A stretch of DNA of 64,000 bases from Trichodelitschia bisporula (Eukaryota; Ascomycota; Dothideomycetes; Phaeotrichales; Phaeotrichaceae), in NCBI GenBank assembly GCA_010356995.1, contig ML996694.1:1105902-1169901 (forward strand), read 5' to 3'. Within the stretch, counting starts at the first letter, position 1, and each line of letters starts with the position of its first letter. Shown here piece by piece: positions 1-10,453 of this stretch. Made by a program: the position numbers and the translations under genes. The notes under the pieces are model-generated. The model was not told the DNA's origin. It saw only the letters and a list, made by a program, of their open reading frames with translations, and ran no database searches.

Positions 1-2749
1 ATCGACGATTCTGGAGTTGCTTCAGGGGACACCCCAGTGGGCTCGATGGACGGGGAGCTCAGGGCCGTGGTGTTGGGCGCCGTACCACTTCCGCTAGGTG
101 CAGCAACTCCAACAGACGTGGCATTTGGCAGCAATGATGGTTCTCCAGATATCGATTCTGGTGTCGGCTCTGGCGATGTGCCCGTCAGTAGAGGCGGACT
201 TCCGGTAGGCGAAGCAATTCCGGCAGATGTCTCATTTAGCGGCGATGATGGTACTCCAGATATCGATCCCGGTGTCGGCTCTGGCGATGCACCTGTCAGC
301 AGAGGCTCACTTCCAGTAGGCGAAGCAATTCCAGATGTGGCGTTCAGCAGCGATGAAGGCGCCCCAGATATCGATTCCGGAGTCGGCTCCGGCGATACAC
401 CCGTAGATAGAGGAGCACTACCGATTGGCGCGGCACCCCCAGTAAACGTGGTATTGAGGACCGAAGATAGGAATGCAGATAGCGATCCCGGTGTCGGCTC
501 TGACGACACACCTGTCAGTAGCGGCGCACTTCCGGTAGGCGAAGCAATCCCGGCAGATGTGGCATTAGGGAACGAAGACGGCACTCCCGATATTGGCCCG
601 GGTGTCGAGTCCGACACCCCTCCTATCAGTGGCGGCCCAGCTGTGGGTGTGCCCACGGCGGTGCTGTTTTCGATGCCGCTTCCTGTAGGCAAAGGGCCAC
701 TGGCTGAAGATGGCGCCTCCGCTGTGGTGAGATTGGCAGCAGCAGAGGAAGCGTTAAGGGAGGGGATCGGAGAAACTCCTGCGGGAATCGACGCATCGGG
801 TGTTGCTAACGGTTCGACTCCCGTTGGAGATCCAATGCCGCTAGATGGAGCGGCATCACTGGCGCCCGAAGTGGCATTGGGGAAGAGAGGCGACGAGGGC
901 GCGCCGGATACTGGCAGACCTGTGCTACCAACGGACGGCTCGGGAGTCGGCTCGACGGCTGTGTTCAGCGGGACGGCGCTTCCGGCGGATGGAGCAACGG
1001 GCGACGTGGCATTCGGGAAGACGGGCAGCGACGAGCCACCCGATACTGACCCTAGGGTTTCAAGCGGGGCGCCCACAGACGATGGCTCAGCGAAAGGAGT
1101 CTCTGCTGTCGTGTTTGAAGGGATACTGCTTGTAGATGAAGGGCCGGAGACGGGCGATGTGGCGTTGAGGGATGGAAGAGGTGCCCCCGATATCGAAGCC
1201 GCGGGTGTTTCTGGCGGTAGCTCAGATGAAGAAACTTCGGTGGCATTCGTGGGCACCGCCGCACTCGTTCCAGACGGAACTTCAGCTGCTGAGGTAGCAT
1301 TCGGGAAGGGAGGGGATGAGGGCAAGCCAGATGGCAATACCGAGCTGGACGGTTCGACGGACGCAGGTTCAGCAGTGGCATTCGGACCAATCCCGGTTCC
1401 AAGTGCGGTAGGGGCAGATGCAGATGTCACATTTGGCGAGAACGGAGAAGACGGTGAACCCGATACTGGCGGCAATTCTGGAGCTCCACTCTCCTCGGTG
1501 GCATTGGAAGGGGCCACACCGCTTGCCGGAGATGGAAGAGACGTGGCATTCAGCGAAGTTGAAGGCGTTAGTGATGCCGGTTCAGTTGCGTTAGGGCCTG
1601 AGGGTCCGGTGGCATTTGTTGGAAGGGTAGCTTCGGGAATGCCGCTAGATGGTCCAGAAGTGAGCAGCGAAGTCGGTGTGGAACTTTCAGTTCCGTTGAC
1701 GGACGGGACGCTCGTCAAGTTTGCCGGAGATGCTGTTCCAAGGGGCCCGCTGGGTGACGGTTCGGTAACATTAGAAGTTGGCGTGGCGGCACTCGTCACA
1801 TTCGATGGGTTAGGAATTATGCTTGCCGAAGGCTCTGATGGCGCAGTACCCACGGCACTCGAGTTAGCTGAAAGCGAAGTAACTGGGGTTGAAGAAATAT
1901 TGGCAACGGGGCTCGGAGACAGTCCGCTGCTGGCACCGGCAGTGGGAACGCCGCCAAACGCAGTGTTGCGCGGGAGCGTGAGGGTGACGCTGCCTGTGCC
2001 CTGCGTTGCTGGACGAGCACTTTCAGTACCGTTTGGCAAAGGAGGGACTGGGGGAATGGAAGATCCTGCCGGAGGACTGATCGTTGTGACAGAGGCTCCA
2101 CACGAGCTGACTGTTATCACGTAAATGGTGTCTTCGGTCAAAGTGGTCGTTCCAAACTGAGAAGTGTAAGCAGATGGGAAGTCATAGGTAAGATACGGAT
2201 GGGAAAGAGGGTTGGAAAGCTTGGGAGTTATGATGGAAGGGGGAGAGCATACTGGAACGATGGAAGTGCTCGTCCCAGGAGTGAATCCAAGGCACGAGCA
2301 CACACTGGAGTAGCTCATCGGGTTGCTGCTGCATTCTGAAGTGGCATAATCCGGTACAGTTTTCGTAAGGGACGGGGAGGGACTGCTGCTCTCAGAAGTT
2401 TGCGAGACTTGTCGGCGCATATGCTGGTTCGCATATGCCATATGCCGCCGATGTGTTGGTTGACATCCCATTGTCAAAGTGACTGTTGAAAGGGTAGAAG
2501 TTACAGTGTCTGTGGCAGAGCTAACCAGGTCAGTGAATGCAAGAGGAATGAGAGCAGGACATACGGTGTTGAACGAGTGATAGTCTCTGCAAGGAACGAG
2601 CTGCAATCAGTCTCGATCTTAGTAGCACTTTGCGGCCCGAAGCCCGCCTTTTCGACGGCAGAGGCACAGCTGTTCCATACACAGACATCCCGCTTAACGA
2701 GCGCAGCGGAGATGCTGTTCACAAAGACGAAGAGAAAACAAGCCCTCAT
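1..2749 (-). CDS. Ser/Thr/Pro-rich secreted cell-surface-type protein, C-terminus beyond the window
   Basis: Two exons are visible: 2749-2565 and 2520-1, with a 44-bp intron (GTATGT, branch CTGAC, AG) at 2521-2564. The N-terminus is a signal peptide (MRACFLFVFVNSISA) followed by LVKR, a likely Kex2 site. A short Cys-containing head (CVWNSC, then ETDCSSF) follows, then a region with four more Cys, then at least 650 residues of Ser/Thr/Pro/Ala with many N-glycosylation sequons (NATS, NVTS, NLTS). Near the left edge a ~37-residue unit (SPEPTPESISG...NATS...ASPTGS) recurs about five times. This is the usual build of a glycosylated wall or adhesin-like protein; no catalytic domain is visible and the C-terminus (possible GPI signal) is off the window. 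I chose the Met at 2749 because a TATAAA lies at 2818-2813; an in-frame Met at 2797 also gives a signal peptide. A long plus-strand frame over the same bases is an antisense shadow. Confidence 0.8.
148..640 (-). repeat. Coding tandem repeat of ~111 bp in the surface-protein gene
   Basis: The motif gatatcgat or a variant recurs at about 148, 259, 367, 478 and 589, a spacing of 108-111 bp, each followed by a ggtgtcggctc-like block. On the minus strand each unit encodes about 37 residues rich in Ser, Pro and Thr with one sequon. Copy number may vary between isolates. Confidence 0.75.
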
Positions 2750-2812
2750 GATGAAAAAGGAGCGAAAGACCCTGGAACCTACTGACGAAAACATCAAGGC
2801 ATGATCTCAGCA

Positions 2813-2818
2813 TTTATA
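2813..2818 (-). promoter_or_regulatory. TATA box of the surface-protein gene
   Basis: TATAAA on the minus strand, 64 bp before the Met at 2749 and only 16 bp before the alternative Met at 2797, which favours the downstream start. Confidence 0.45.
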
Positions 2819-4241
2819 CAGGAAGCTGCCGAGACCTGCTGGTTGCCGGCCAGCCGGCAAGGCCAAATCGGGAATACGTGATACAAGTAATGGCGAGCTA
2901 TGTACTCAGACCTTGCAGCCTCGCGATAGCGACCTAACTGCAGGCTTTCCATTAACACGCCGAACGTTGGGTGCTTTGACAAGCCGCTGGGAGCCATGCG
3001 CGTTGTGGCTAAAGTGAGACTTGACGGTGAGCTCCTTGTTGATGTCAACTATAAAAGCGGATTGTAAATTGTGGGGCACTTCTCTGCTGAGTGGCATCTC
3101 GGATGGCTGCTTGGATGACATCGGGAAGATGCTGATACCACAAGTTTTCAAGATCCCTCGCCTTGGGGTTGCCTAACAAGAACCCATGCCCAGCCGCGTG
3201 TTGCAGCTCGAAGTAGCACTGAGGTGAAATTGTTGCCCCTCCGAGCTAACTGTGCCATCGACTTCGGCTGAGACCACAGAACAGGTTCGTATTGTGTATC
3301 GCGGAAGGAATACGGCAATGTGCCGTCGATCATAGTCTTAGGGGACCGAGGCGGCTTGTATCTCCCCTTTTGAGGGGCATTGTTCTGGCTGTGGATGCGT
3401 TTGCGTTTGCGAATGTTCAATCTGGAAATCCCTCACGCCATTGAAGCACAAGGTCAGCCTGGACGGGCATGCGGGCCTCCTTACACAAAATAGTAGTTGA
3501 GAACCTGAGATCTGAACGGGTGGCCTAAAACAGCATCACGGGGAGCGGTAGGGGAGACCTTGATCGAGTATTCTTCTAGATTTGTCCCAGCTAGTAACCT
3601 CCAGGCTGTGTAGGTGCGTCTTTTGCGAGGGTCTGTACCAAATCGAATGTAGTGGCGGAATCGTACCTGACTTGTGTAATGCTGCACCAACGCACGTCTC
3701 AGCCGTGTAAATGCAAGACGCCGCAGTTGCATTGGTTACACAATCAAGGAACTGGATGCCGCCCAGCCCGTTGGCCGTCATCGCTTTCGCACTTCACTCA
3801 GCTTCGTGTAGCCCTCATTTGCGGAGGTCCTCAGGGCGGGCATCAGTGCCATCAAAAGGAAGTTTGCTTCGAGTCGGGGAATTGGGAAGGAGGCATCACG
3901 CGATGTACCAGGAAAAACGAGGAGCATATTGGAGATCAAGGAGCATACCGCCGGGAGCATACCGGTGAGCCTTCCCGGTTGACGACACTCAAGAGTTGTA
4001 GTGCCAGTTGGGAAAAGCGGTTAGTGGCCGTGTCGAACTCGTGGGCAGACATTCAATTCGGCAATTTGACAGGAGCTGAATGAAACACAGTTCCTCGATT
4101 AATTCTACAAAGCCAGCGGCCCGGTTAGTGGCCGTACTTCGGCTTCAGACGGCCCACAATGCCGGTTCACCTGGACTGATAGTCAGTACGATGCGGGGAA
4201 GCATGACACAAAGGTCCGTTTATAGTAGTTATTCAAGTACC
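2819..4241. other. Intergenic, no gene supported
   Basis: Short frames occur on both strands, but none has recognisable homology, sensible codon use or splice signals. A TATAAA lies at 3050-3055 (+) without a convincing ORF after it. The 14-mer cggttagtggccgt occurs twice, at 4018-4031 and 4122-4135. Confidence 0.6.
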
Positions 4242-4703
4242 TCAGAGCTTTGCCCGTAGACCCTGCTCGTGGATGAGCCTCTGTACCGCGTCCACACCCG
4301 CCTGCGCAACTTCCTGGTCCTGAGCAGGAGTACCGGTGGAGCAGCCTACAGCCCCGAGCACTTGGCCGCTTTTGTTCAAGATCGGAAGGCCACCACCAAC
4401 AGTCATGAATTTTCCCCCATTGGAATGGTTGATGCCGAAAGCTGGGCCCCCAGGCCATACAGCTTCCTTGTAAATGTGCGTGCCAGCGCGGTGGCCAGCG
4501 GCCGTAAATGCCTTGTTGATAGCAATGTCGATTGAGGTAAGCTTCGCGCCGTCCATACGACTAAAGTGGAGAAGATGGAGGGTGGTGTCGACGACGGCAA
4601 TGTTCATCACCAAGCCTATCGCGCGAGCTTTGGCTTCACAAGCCTCTCCCACTGCTTTGGCAGCCTCAAGGGTGAGGGTTTCGATGGTGGCTGTTGGCGG
4701 CAT
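4242..4703 (-). CDS. GlcG/HbpS-like protein (heme-degrading-domain superfamily, Pfam DUF336)
   Basis: Single exon, 153 residues, the normal length for this small alpha/beta family. Recognisable family blocks, in order: LTLEAAKAVGEACEAKARAI near the N-terminus, VVDTTLHLLHFSRMDGA with SIDIAINKAFTAAGHR in the middle, then PGGPAFGIN, GGGLPI and VLGAVGCSTGTPAQD. The bacterial relatives GlcG (glycolate locus) and HbpS (heme-binding, redox sensing) give the name; the role of fungal copies is not established and I do not assign a reaction. There is no signal peptide, so it is probably cytosolic. It stands alone between two non-coding regions. The start is an ATG directly before the first conserved block. 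Confidence 0.85.
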   Translation of the reverse strand: MPPTATIETLTLEAAKAVGEACEAKARAIGLVMNIAVVDTTLHLLHFSRMDGAKLTSIDIAINKAFTAAGHRAGTHIYKEAVWPGGPAFGINHSNGGKFMTVGGGLPILNKSGQVLGAVGCSTGTPAQDQEVAQAGVDAVQRLIHEQGLRAKL

Positions 4704-5360
4704 CGGTCAAACGGGCAGCTCAGCTGTAACGCAGCACAGAGCAAGATGTTTGCACAAGAATTGAGAGGAACACGGAACGAGCTTTAATGCGTCTGGTGTG
4801 TGTACTTTGAGAGCGTGAGATTACTGTTCAGCTGCACACGGCTGAAGGTCGAGAATCTGTAAGCAGTGAGCACGCTACCGATATGTGGGTCTGTATTTCC
4901 GGATATCTGATCGCGGGAATTTAAGGCGGGCATGAAGGGTGGTCATTGTGAAAAACCATGAACTCCAATTGGTGCAAGGCTATTCCGAGTCTCGAAAACC
5001 TACCGTATGTATGAGGTAACTGGGCATTGAGGTCATGGATGATCGGCAGATCGATGAGCTTTGGGCGAAATACCTGCATGTGAAAGCTGCAGGGAGGTCC
5101 AATGCTTGTTCTTCAACTGACGAACCCCTCCCCGCGCGGTAAGTGGTTGAGGGTGGAAGGCCGGACATTAAGCCGGACATTCGGAGTTGCTGTTGTCAGT
5201 GTTCTGGACGTAAGTTGAGAACTGGATGTCATGTACGGGTATTCGTGCCCCTGCCGGTACCGCTCCGCGTCAGTCGACTGCGTCCAGCCTTGACGCTCAT
5301 CTCTACCTACAACTAGTCCACTTGCGCCCCTCCTTTGGAGAGCTCAAGGCTACGCTCACA
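4704..5360. other. Intergenic, divergent spacer between the GlcG-like and SnoaL-like genes
   Basis: About 650 bp containing the upstream regions of both divergent genes. An in-frame ATG at 5226 would add 45 non-conserved residues to the SnoaL-like protein. I see no RNA gene or repeat here. Confidence 0.5.
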
Positions 5361-5813
5361 ATGGCTTCCGGTGGACAGCGGGTTCTCGCAATCAACAACC
5401 TTCTTGCCAACTACTGCATTGGCCTTGACACCAAGGACCTTGATCTTCTTCGGTCCGTATTCACGTCGGATGCTGAATTAGACTACTCGGGCGTCACGGC
5501 CTTCAAGGCGGTCCTCACGGGTGCCGACGACATCATCAACAAAGTAGCGCCGACCATAAAAGACAGGCATACTCAGCATGCGTTGAGCACGCAAAGACTC
5601 ACATTCGAGGACGACGGGGATGTTTGCCTCGCCTTAACCTACTTCACAATGAACGGCTTCATTCCCGACGACGGGGGCGGATGGACGCACACGACCGTGT
5701 ATGGGTATTATGACGACAAGCTGGACCAACTTTCCCCGGGAGAGTGGAGAATCTCCAAACGCACGATTCACACCTTTGTAGGCCTGCCATGTCCTAACTT
5801 TGCTCCCGTCTGA
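5361..5813 (+). CDS. SnoaL-like (NTF2-fold) protein
   Basis: Single exon, 150 residues from the ATG at 5361, which sits in a good context (cacaATGgc) and begins directly before the conserved fold. The opening (VLAINNLLANYCIGLDTKD, DLLRSVFTSDAELDYSG) is typical of SnoaL-like domains, which include scytalone dehydratase-type enzymes, ring hydroxylation dioxygenase small subunits and polyketide cyclases. A central HTQHALSTQRLTF strand and the C-terminal WRISKRTIHTFVG strand complete the cone-shaped fold. The substrate cannot be read from the sequence, and no metabolic cluster surrounds it. An in-frame ATG at 5226 gives a 195-residue alternative with an unconserved N-terminus. Confidence 0.8.
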   Translation: MASGGQRVLAINNLLANYCIGLDTKDLDLLRSVFTSDAELDYSGVTAFKAVLTGADDIINKVAPTIKDRHTQHALSTQRLTFEDDGDVCLALTYFTMNGFIPDDGGGWTHTTVYGYYDDKLDQLSPGEWRISKRTIHTFVGLPCPNFAPV

Positions 5814-5983
5814 CTCGCACCATAGCACCCGAGGGTTACTAATGCGTCGGCAACGACGACGCCATGACAGTGCTCACCGCGTATCTGGACATTGCTGTGT
5901 ATAGGACCCGTTGATGTATGGATGAACTCCGTGGCTATGCTTTCCAACAATTATACACGTGATGAGGACATTGGCCGCTGTGA

Positions 5984-8135
5984 TCACCGTTTGCCTTTAC
6001 CCTTTCTCTTCTTCCCAGTATCCTGTGCTTCCGCCACTGGAACTTCAATAGTTCCCTCAACGATATCGTCTCCGGCTTCTTTGAGCTTCTCGCTGCCGCT
6101 GATGAAGAAGGTCAAATCTCTGTTCTGTTCTTCCAAATCCCGTTTCTCGGCCTCCAGCTCGTCCCTCCTTCTACCCCCCTCGCTTAGCTTCTCATTTAAG
6201 AATCTTATCTTCTCCATCAGCGCCTCGTTCATCGTTTTCTCTTCTTTCCAGTCTTTGGTCAACTTTCGAGCCAGAGCGTCGGATTTCTCCGCCTTGCGGT
6301 TAGCACGCTCGAACTCCTTTTGCAAGATGGCTATGGTGCCTTGGGCTTCGGCGTGCTGAGTCTGCAGCTGATTGAGCTGCTGTGTGATTTTCTCCAGAGA
6401 CGCTGCTGCAGACTCGGCGGCAGCAGATGCCTTGCTTGCTTTGCTTACCGCTCGCTCCATCTGCTCCTCGAAGTAAAGCCTTTGGCTCTCAAGTTGACTA
6501 GTGAGGAGGTAAGTGTACTCCGTGCTCATAGCATCCATCTTTTCACGTGGTACCATATCCGAGCCGGCCGATTCACCGCCAGCCCCTCTCGCCCCATTGT
6601 TGGCCCAGGCAGCCGACAAGTGGACCAATTTACCGTCAGTCTTATTTGTAATTATGCGATGCACGTATCCGTCGCCGGCGTAGTCCCACACATGTTGCGT
6701 CGTTATATCCATGGCAAAGCTATGCCCCGTTTCCTCCCAGTGCGCGAAGGCATGGGCGCTGTCGTAACGGCCGCAGCCAACATTGCCGCAGATAAGACAG
6801 ACCCATAGGTTGCCATTGCCGCCGCAGACGCTGCAAGCACATTCCGACTCATCCAGGGCGCACGTCAAGCCGGGAAAGCCTCCGGTTTGTGTGTAGCGGC
6901 AGACTGGACAGCCGCTCCCCCTCCATTTCTCCAGACAGGCGCAGTGAAAGACATGCTGGCAAAGGATAGTAAGGAGGCCGGAGCTCTCGTCATCCATGAG
7001 CTCCAGACATACGGGGCAGGTTGGCAGCTCTACTAAAGATGGCGTTGGGGGAGCTAATGGCTTCGCATTGAGAGCGGCCGCAAGGGCTGAGGGTTCCGAA
7101 ACACTCGCGGTCGACTTACTTGTCGGGATGAAGGGGTCATTTGGCATGTTCGGAAAGCTGGACGGGTGTTGATGTTGGCCCTCTGTTTGAAATGTAATCG
7201 ACTGCACGAAGACGACCTGGCAGGTTTCAGGCTGCGAGACTCAAGTGTTAGCTCAGTCACATAATTGATCTCATAAAGAAACAGTGTGAGCATACCTCCA
7301 TAATATTGAAGAGCTTTCCGTTCCACTCCTTCTTCCATACCCTTGCCTTTTTTGCTTGCTTGAACTTCATAAGTACCATGTACTTGTTCGCCCGACCCGT
7401 GCGCAGCAGTCTGAAATGGCTGACGTCTTCTCGAGTTTGTTCACCGAGGAAGCCAAGGATATCTGATGTCGTCATGTACGAGGGCACGGCAAGGATGCAA
7501 AGCGTCGTGCAATCCTCCTCCTTGAAAGCTCTTGGTTTGTCACTAGACTTGGAGAACTGATTATCGAGATCTGGAGTATCTTGAGCATCCCTGTACAGAT
7601 GGATGACTCCCCAGCCGACTTCGGTATCCTTTGGATCTGAAGGCACAAACTTTGCTCTTGTAGATCCTTCTCTTGATGACGTTGTTGCCGGTGTGCGGTT
7701 GTGAGGCTTGTCCTCCTTCCCATTACCGATCTGCGTCGGATCCGGCACCATATCTATGCTTTGTATGGTTACGCTGTCGTATCGCCAATCTCTAACAGCC
7801 CAGTGAAAAGGTGACGAGGAAGGCGGTGCGGCTGGAGCGCGTGTGTCGACACCGGAGGTTGCGGAGGATGAGGGTCGAAGGGGTAAGTTGGAAACTCCGG
7901 CGTGCTGCGAATGCTTCGTAAGTGCACTCGCAGGGTCTGACACAGCTTTTTCAGTAGAAGAGAGTTCCGAAGGCGGTGCTCTCCAAGGGGTGATTTTGTG
8001 AGCAGGAAGTCGGGCTGAGAAGATGTTCACTCCAGGCGGTGGGATGTAGATTTGAGCGGGACCTGAAGGCTCAGTTGCAACAGACTTTGGAACCGGGTAG
8101 AGCTCAAGTGCGAGATGATAGAAGTAGGACGGCAT
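5984..8135 (-). CDS. ETP1: BRAP2/Etp1-type RING and UBP zinc-finger E3 ligase
   Basis: Two exons (8135-7296, 7231-5984) with a 64-bp intron give 695 residues. Domains in order: a Ser-rich N-terminus; the RRM-like BRAP2 domain (about 205-295, with TTLCILAVPSYMTTSDILGF and the junction-spanning MEPETCQVVFVQSI); a RING-H2 finger at 352-391 (C352, C355, C371, H373, H376, C379, C388, C391); a UBP-type zinc finger (about 405-460, CSVCGGNGNLWVCLICGNVG); a long coiled coil (about 510-660); and a Lys-rich tail. Human BRAP and yeast Etp1 share this order. They act as ubiquitin ligases and ubiquitin binders in MAPK signalling (BRAP) and ethanol tolerance (Etp1). The intron falls within the conserved BRAP2 domain, and joining it restores the family sequence exactly. 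Confidence 0.93.
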
Positions 8136-8297
8136 TAGGACAAGAGTGCCGTCAAGTGAAACCGCAGAGCATTGCTATTGAAAAACATTGAAGTTCGACG
8201 GAGGCGCGTGTAGATGTCGACGTCAAGTTCCGCGATGCAGCTTGCGCACGTGCCAGAAGCTTAGTAGGTGGCGCGGCCGCGCGGGGTCGCGCGGGGG

Positions 8298-8732
8298 TTA
8301 GCGGCTGCGGGCCCCGCCATGGCAGCGTCCGGTAACGAGTTGGCGAGTACGGTCTAGAACTATACACCCGTGGATACGTAGTAGATGGTAACTCTGCCTT
8401 GTGCGGGTTCGCAGTGTAACACCAGGCGACCAGGTCCTTTCAGCAAAAGCAGGCCTCACCTCAGGAATGTCTCCTACTGCCTTCCCCTTGATTTTCCAGT
8501 GAATTCCCGCAAGTATGCCGCTTAAGGCATAGCGGCCTGACAACGGCCAGACAAGCACAGCATCCAGCCTGGTGTCTGAGAAGACATGATTTGGTGTGAT
8601 TGCGACACAGGGATTACGTGGGACTGTACAGTTGAAGAAAGGGATAAGCCAGATCACAAGTGCCAGGACAAAGAAAGCCATTTGCGAGGAGAGTATATCA
8701 TCCCACGGGAAGCGTAGAGAAAGGGTATGCAT
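8298..8732 (-). CDS. Possible small membrane protein, doubtful
   Basis: From the ATG at 8732 an open frame gives about 144 residues with one hydrophobic segment (MAFFVLALVIWLIPFFNC) near the N-terminus and then DTRLDAVLVWPLSGRYALSG. The N-terminal two thirds reads like protein, the remainder less so. A possible intron (GTGAGG at 8459, AG ending at 8398) would instead join to a frame ending at 8152 with a basic, Ala/Pro-rich tail. I do not recognise the family. It lies between the BRAP2 and eL8 genes on the same strand and could also be non-coding. Confidence 0.3.
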   Translation of the reverse strand: MHTLSLRFPWDDILSSQMAFFVLALVIWLIPFFNCTVPRNPCVAITPNHVFSDTRLDAVLVWPLSGRYALSGILAGIHWKIKGKAVGDIPEVRPAFAERTWSPGVTLRTRTRQSYHLLRIHGCIVLDRTRQLVTGRCHGGARSR

Positions 8733-8872
8733 AAGATTCGTCAAAGTTCACGCATAAATATCGCCCATAGGCATCAGCCTTGTCATTGCTCGTTCAGAGT
8801 AGTATCAGAGCCCCGAACACGCAGCCGACATCCCAATGCCTTCCCTGACGCCATGTCACCCGAACGAACCTC

Positions 8873-10154
8873 TTAGATCTTGATGGCAGACTCGAGGGCC
8901 TTGCGCTTCTTCTCGGTCCTTGCGTTAGCCTTGGCGCCCATGATGCCACCACCCCACCGCTTGCGAGCCTCCTCCTGAGGACCCAGATAGCCCTCCTTGA
9001 TGGCCGACACGACCTTGGAGAATTCGGACTTGTCCTCCGAGCGAACCTCGGTCAGGGCAAGAACAGCAGCGGTCTTCTTGTGCACGACAGTCCCCAGGCG
9101 CGCCTTGCCCTTGATGATGGCGTATGGAACGCCCATCTTGCGGCAGAGCGCGGGAAGGAACACGACGAGCTCGATGGGGTCAACATCGTTCGGGATCAGG
9201 ACCAGCGAAGCCTTCTTGTTCTGCTTAGGGTCAGCATTCTGTCCTGAACAACTATCGGGGTTCGCTTTACCTCAATCAGGGCAACGACGTGGTTCAGACC
9301 GTACTTGACGGTGTGCGGCTTCTTAGACACATCCTCCTTCTTCTTGCCCTCGGCAATGGCGGTGGCCTCCTTGGTGAGACGCTCCTTCTTCTCAGCCTTG
9401 GTCTCAGGGCGGTACTTGTTCAGCAACTTGAAGACCTGAGCGGCCTGGTTGCGGTCGAGCACGTTCTGAAACTGAGCAATCGCAGGAGGGACCTTGAGGC
9501 GCCTGGCTCTATTAGTACTTGTGCAGAACAATTTCTTGGGAAGTCCTTACAGGTTCAAGATCTTGCGCTGGCGCTGAAGACGAACATACTCCGGCCACTT
9601 CACCATGCGAGACACTATTGAACCGTAAGCCTATGCACTTTTGATAAGACGCTTCACTGACGGTTGCGGTGGGGCTGGATGTCCTGGCCGATGCCATAGT
9701 TGCGCGGGCGCTTCTCGATGAGCGGGTTCTTCGCATCGGTTAGCATTGACGCGCTTGGAAGCACAGATAACTTACCTTGGCCGGCTTCTTGGACGAAGTC
9801 TTCCCCTGGGGGAAAGGAGCGGGAGCCGCCTTCTTGCTCTTCGGTGCCTATGCAAGCCCAAGTTACTCCATGTTTCCTCGGCTGTCATTGAGAGAAGGGG
9901 ACCAAGAGCATTCGTGCGTATTGAGTCCTCTTCATCTCTAAAGAGACAGAGCGGCGCATTGCTGCGTCGCCCCACTCAAGCCATTCTCGTCATCCACGCC
10001 GAGTGACGGCTCCGAGCGCTTGTGAGGCACCACGGAGGAGCACCTGAAAGTGTGGTGCGATTGTGGGAACAAGGCGCGAAGCAGGAGTTGGCCAGAGAGT
10101 AAAGAAGACTCAACCGTTTCGATTCTCTGGAGCATAAATCGAGCTGCTTACCAT
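8873..10154 (-). CDS. RPL8: 60S ribosomal protein eL8 (L7a; yeast Rpl8)
   Basis: Six exons: 10154-10152, 9847-9776, 9728-9662, 9614-9551, 9502-9271 and 9223-8873, giving 262 residues, the normal size. The first coding exon is only the ATG, directly followed by GTAAGC and a 304-bp intron; the other four introns are 47-48 bp. Family blocks are intact: [73 protein letters not shown], then the L7Ae core [20 protein letters not shown] and [18 protein letters not shown]. eL8 is an RNA-binding protein of the large subunit and acts in pre-rRNA processing. It is divergent from the SET-domain gene, with 299 bp between the start codons. The large first intron after the ATG is the usual place for regulatory signals in ribosomal-protein genes; I found no snoRNA boxes in it. 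Confidence 0.95.
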
Positions 10155-10453
10155 TTTGTCGAGGTTGGTGATGGACGGTGTCGGTGGTCGAGGAGTGGAA
10201 AAGTTTCGTTGTGTGCGTGAGAACTTGAAGAGTGCTCGCCAAAAGCGGCCGCTAATACAGATAGGGACTAGCGTTGGACTTCGGATGGACCGTGCACTAG
10301 GCGACTTCCTTGGCATCCATGAGCCTTGCGTGCCTTAACAACAACATCTCATTTTCCTCGCATGCCTTTCAACCCGTTGCTGCTGTTCCACACAAGAACC
10401 ACTGTGCATTCCTGGGGCGCCTATACACGCCAGTAAGTCAGTTTGGACTAGTC

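Noticed and set aside
811-821. tRNA B-box-like ggttcgactcc
   Set aside because: Inside coding repeat; no D-arm, anticodon arm or acceptor stem around it.
37-2124. 695-codon plus-strand frame rich in Gly, Asp and Val
   Set aside because: It is antisense to the Ser/Thr/Pro-rich minus-strand gene, which has signal peptide, intron and sequons; the plus frame has no domain.
3652-4083. 143-codon plus-strand frame
   Set aside because: No homology, random-looking composition, no splice or promoter support.
9848-10151. Possible intronic snoRNA in eL8 intron 1
   Set aside because: No RTGATGA and CTGA box pair at suitable spacing on the transcribed strand; only weak partial matches.
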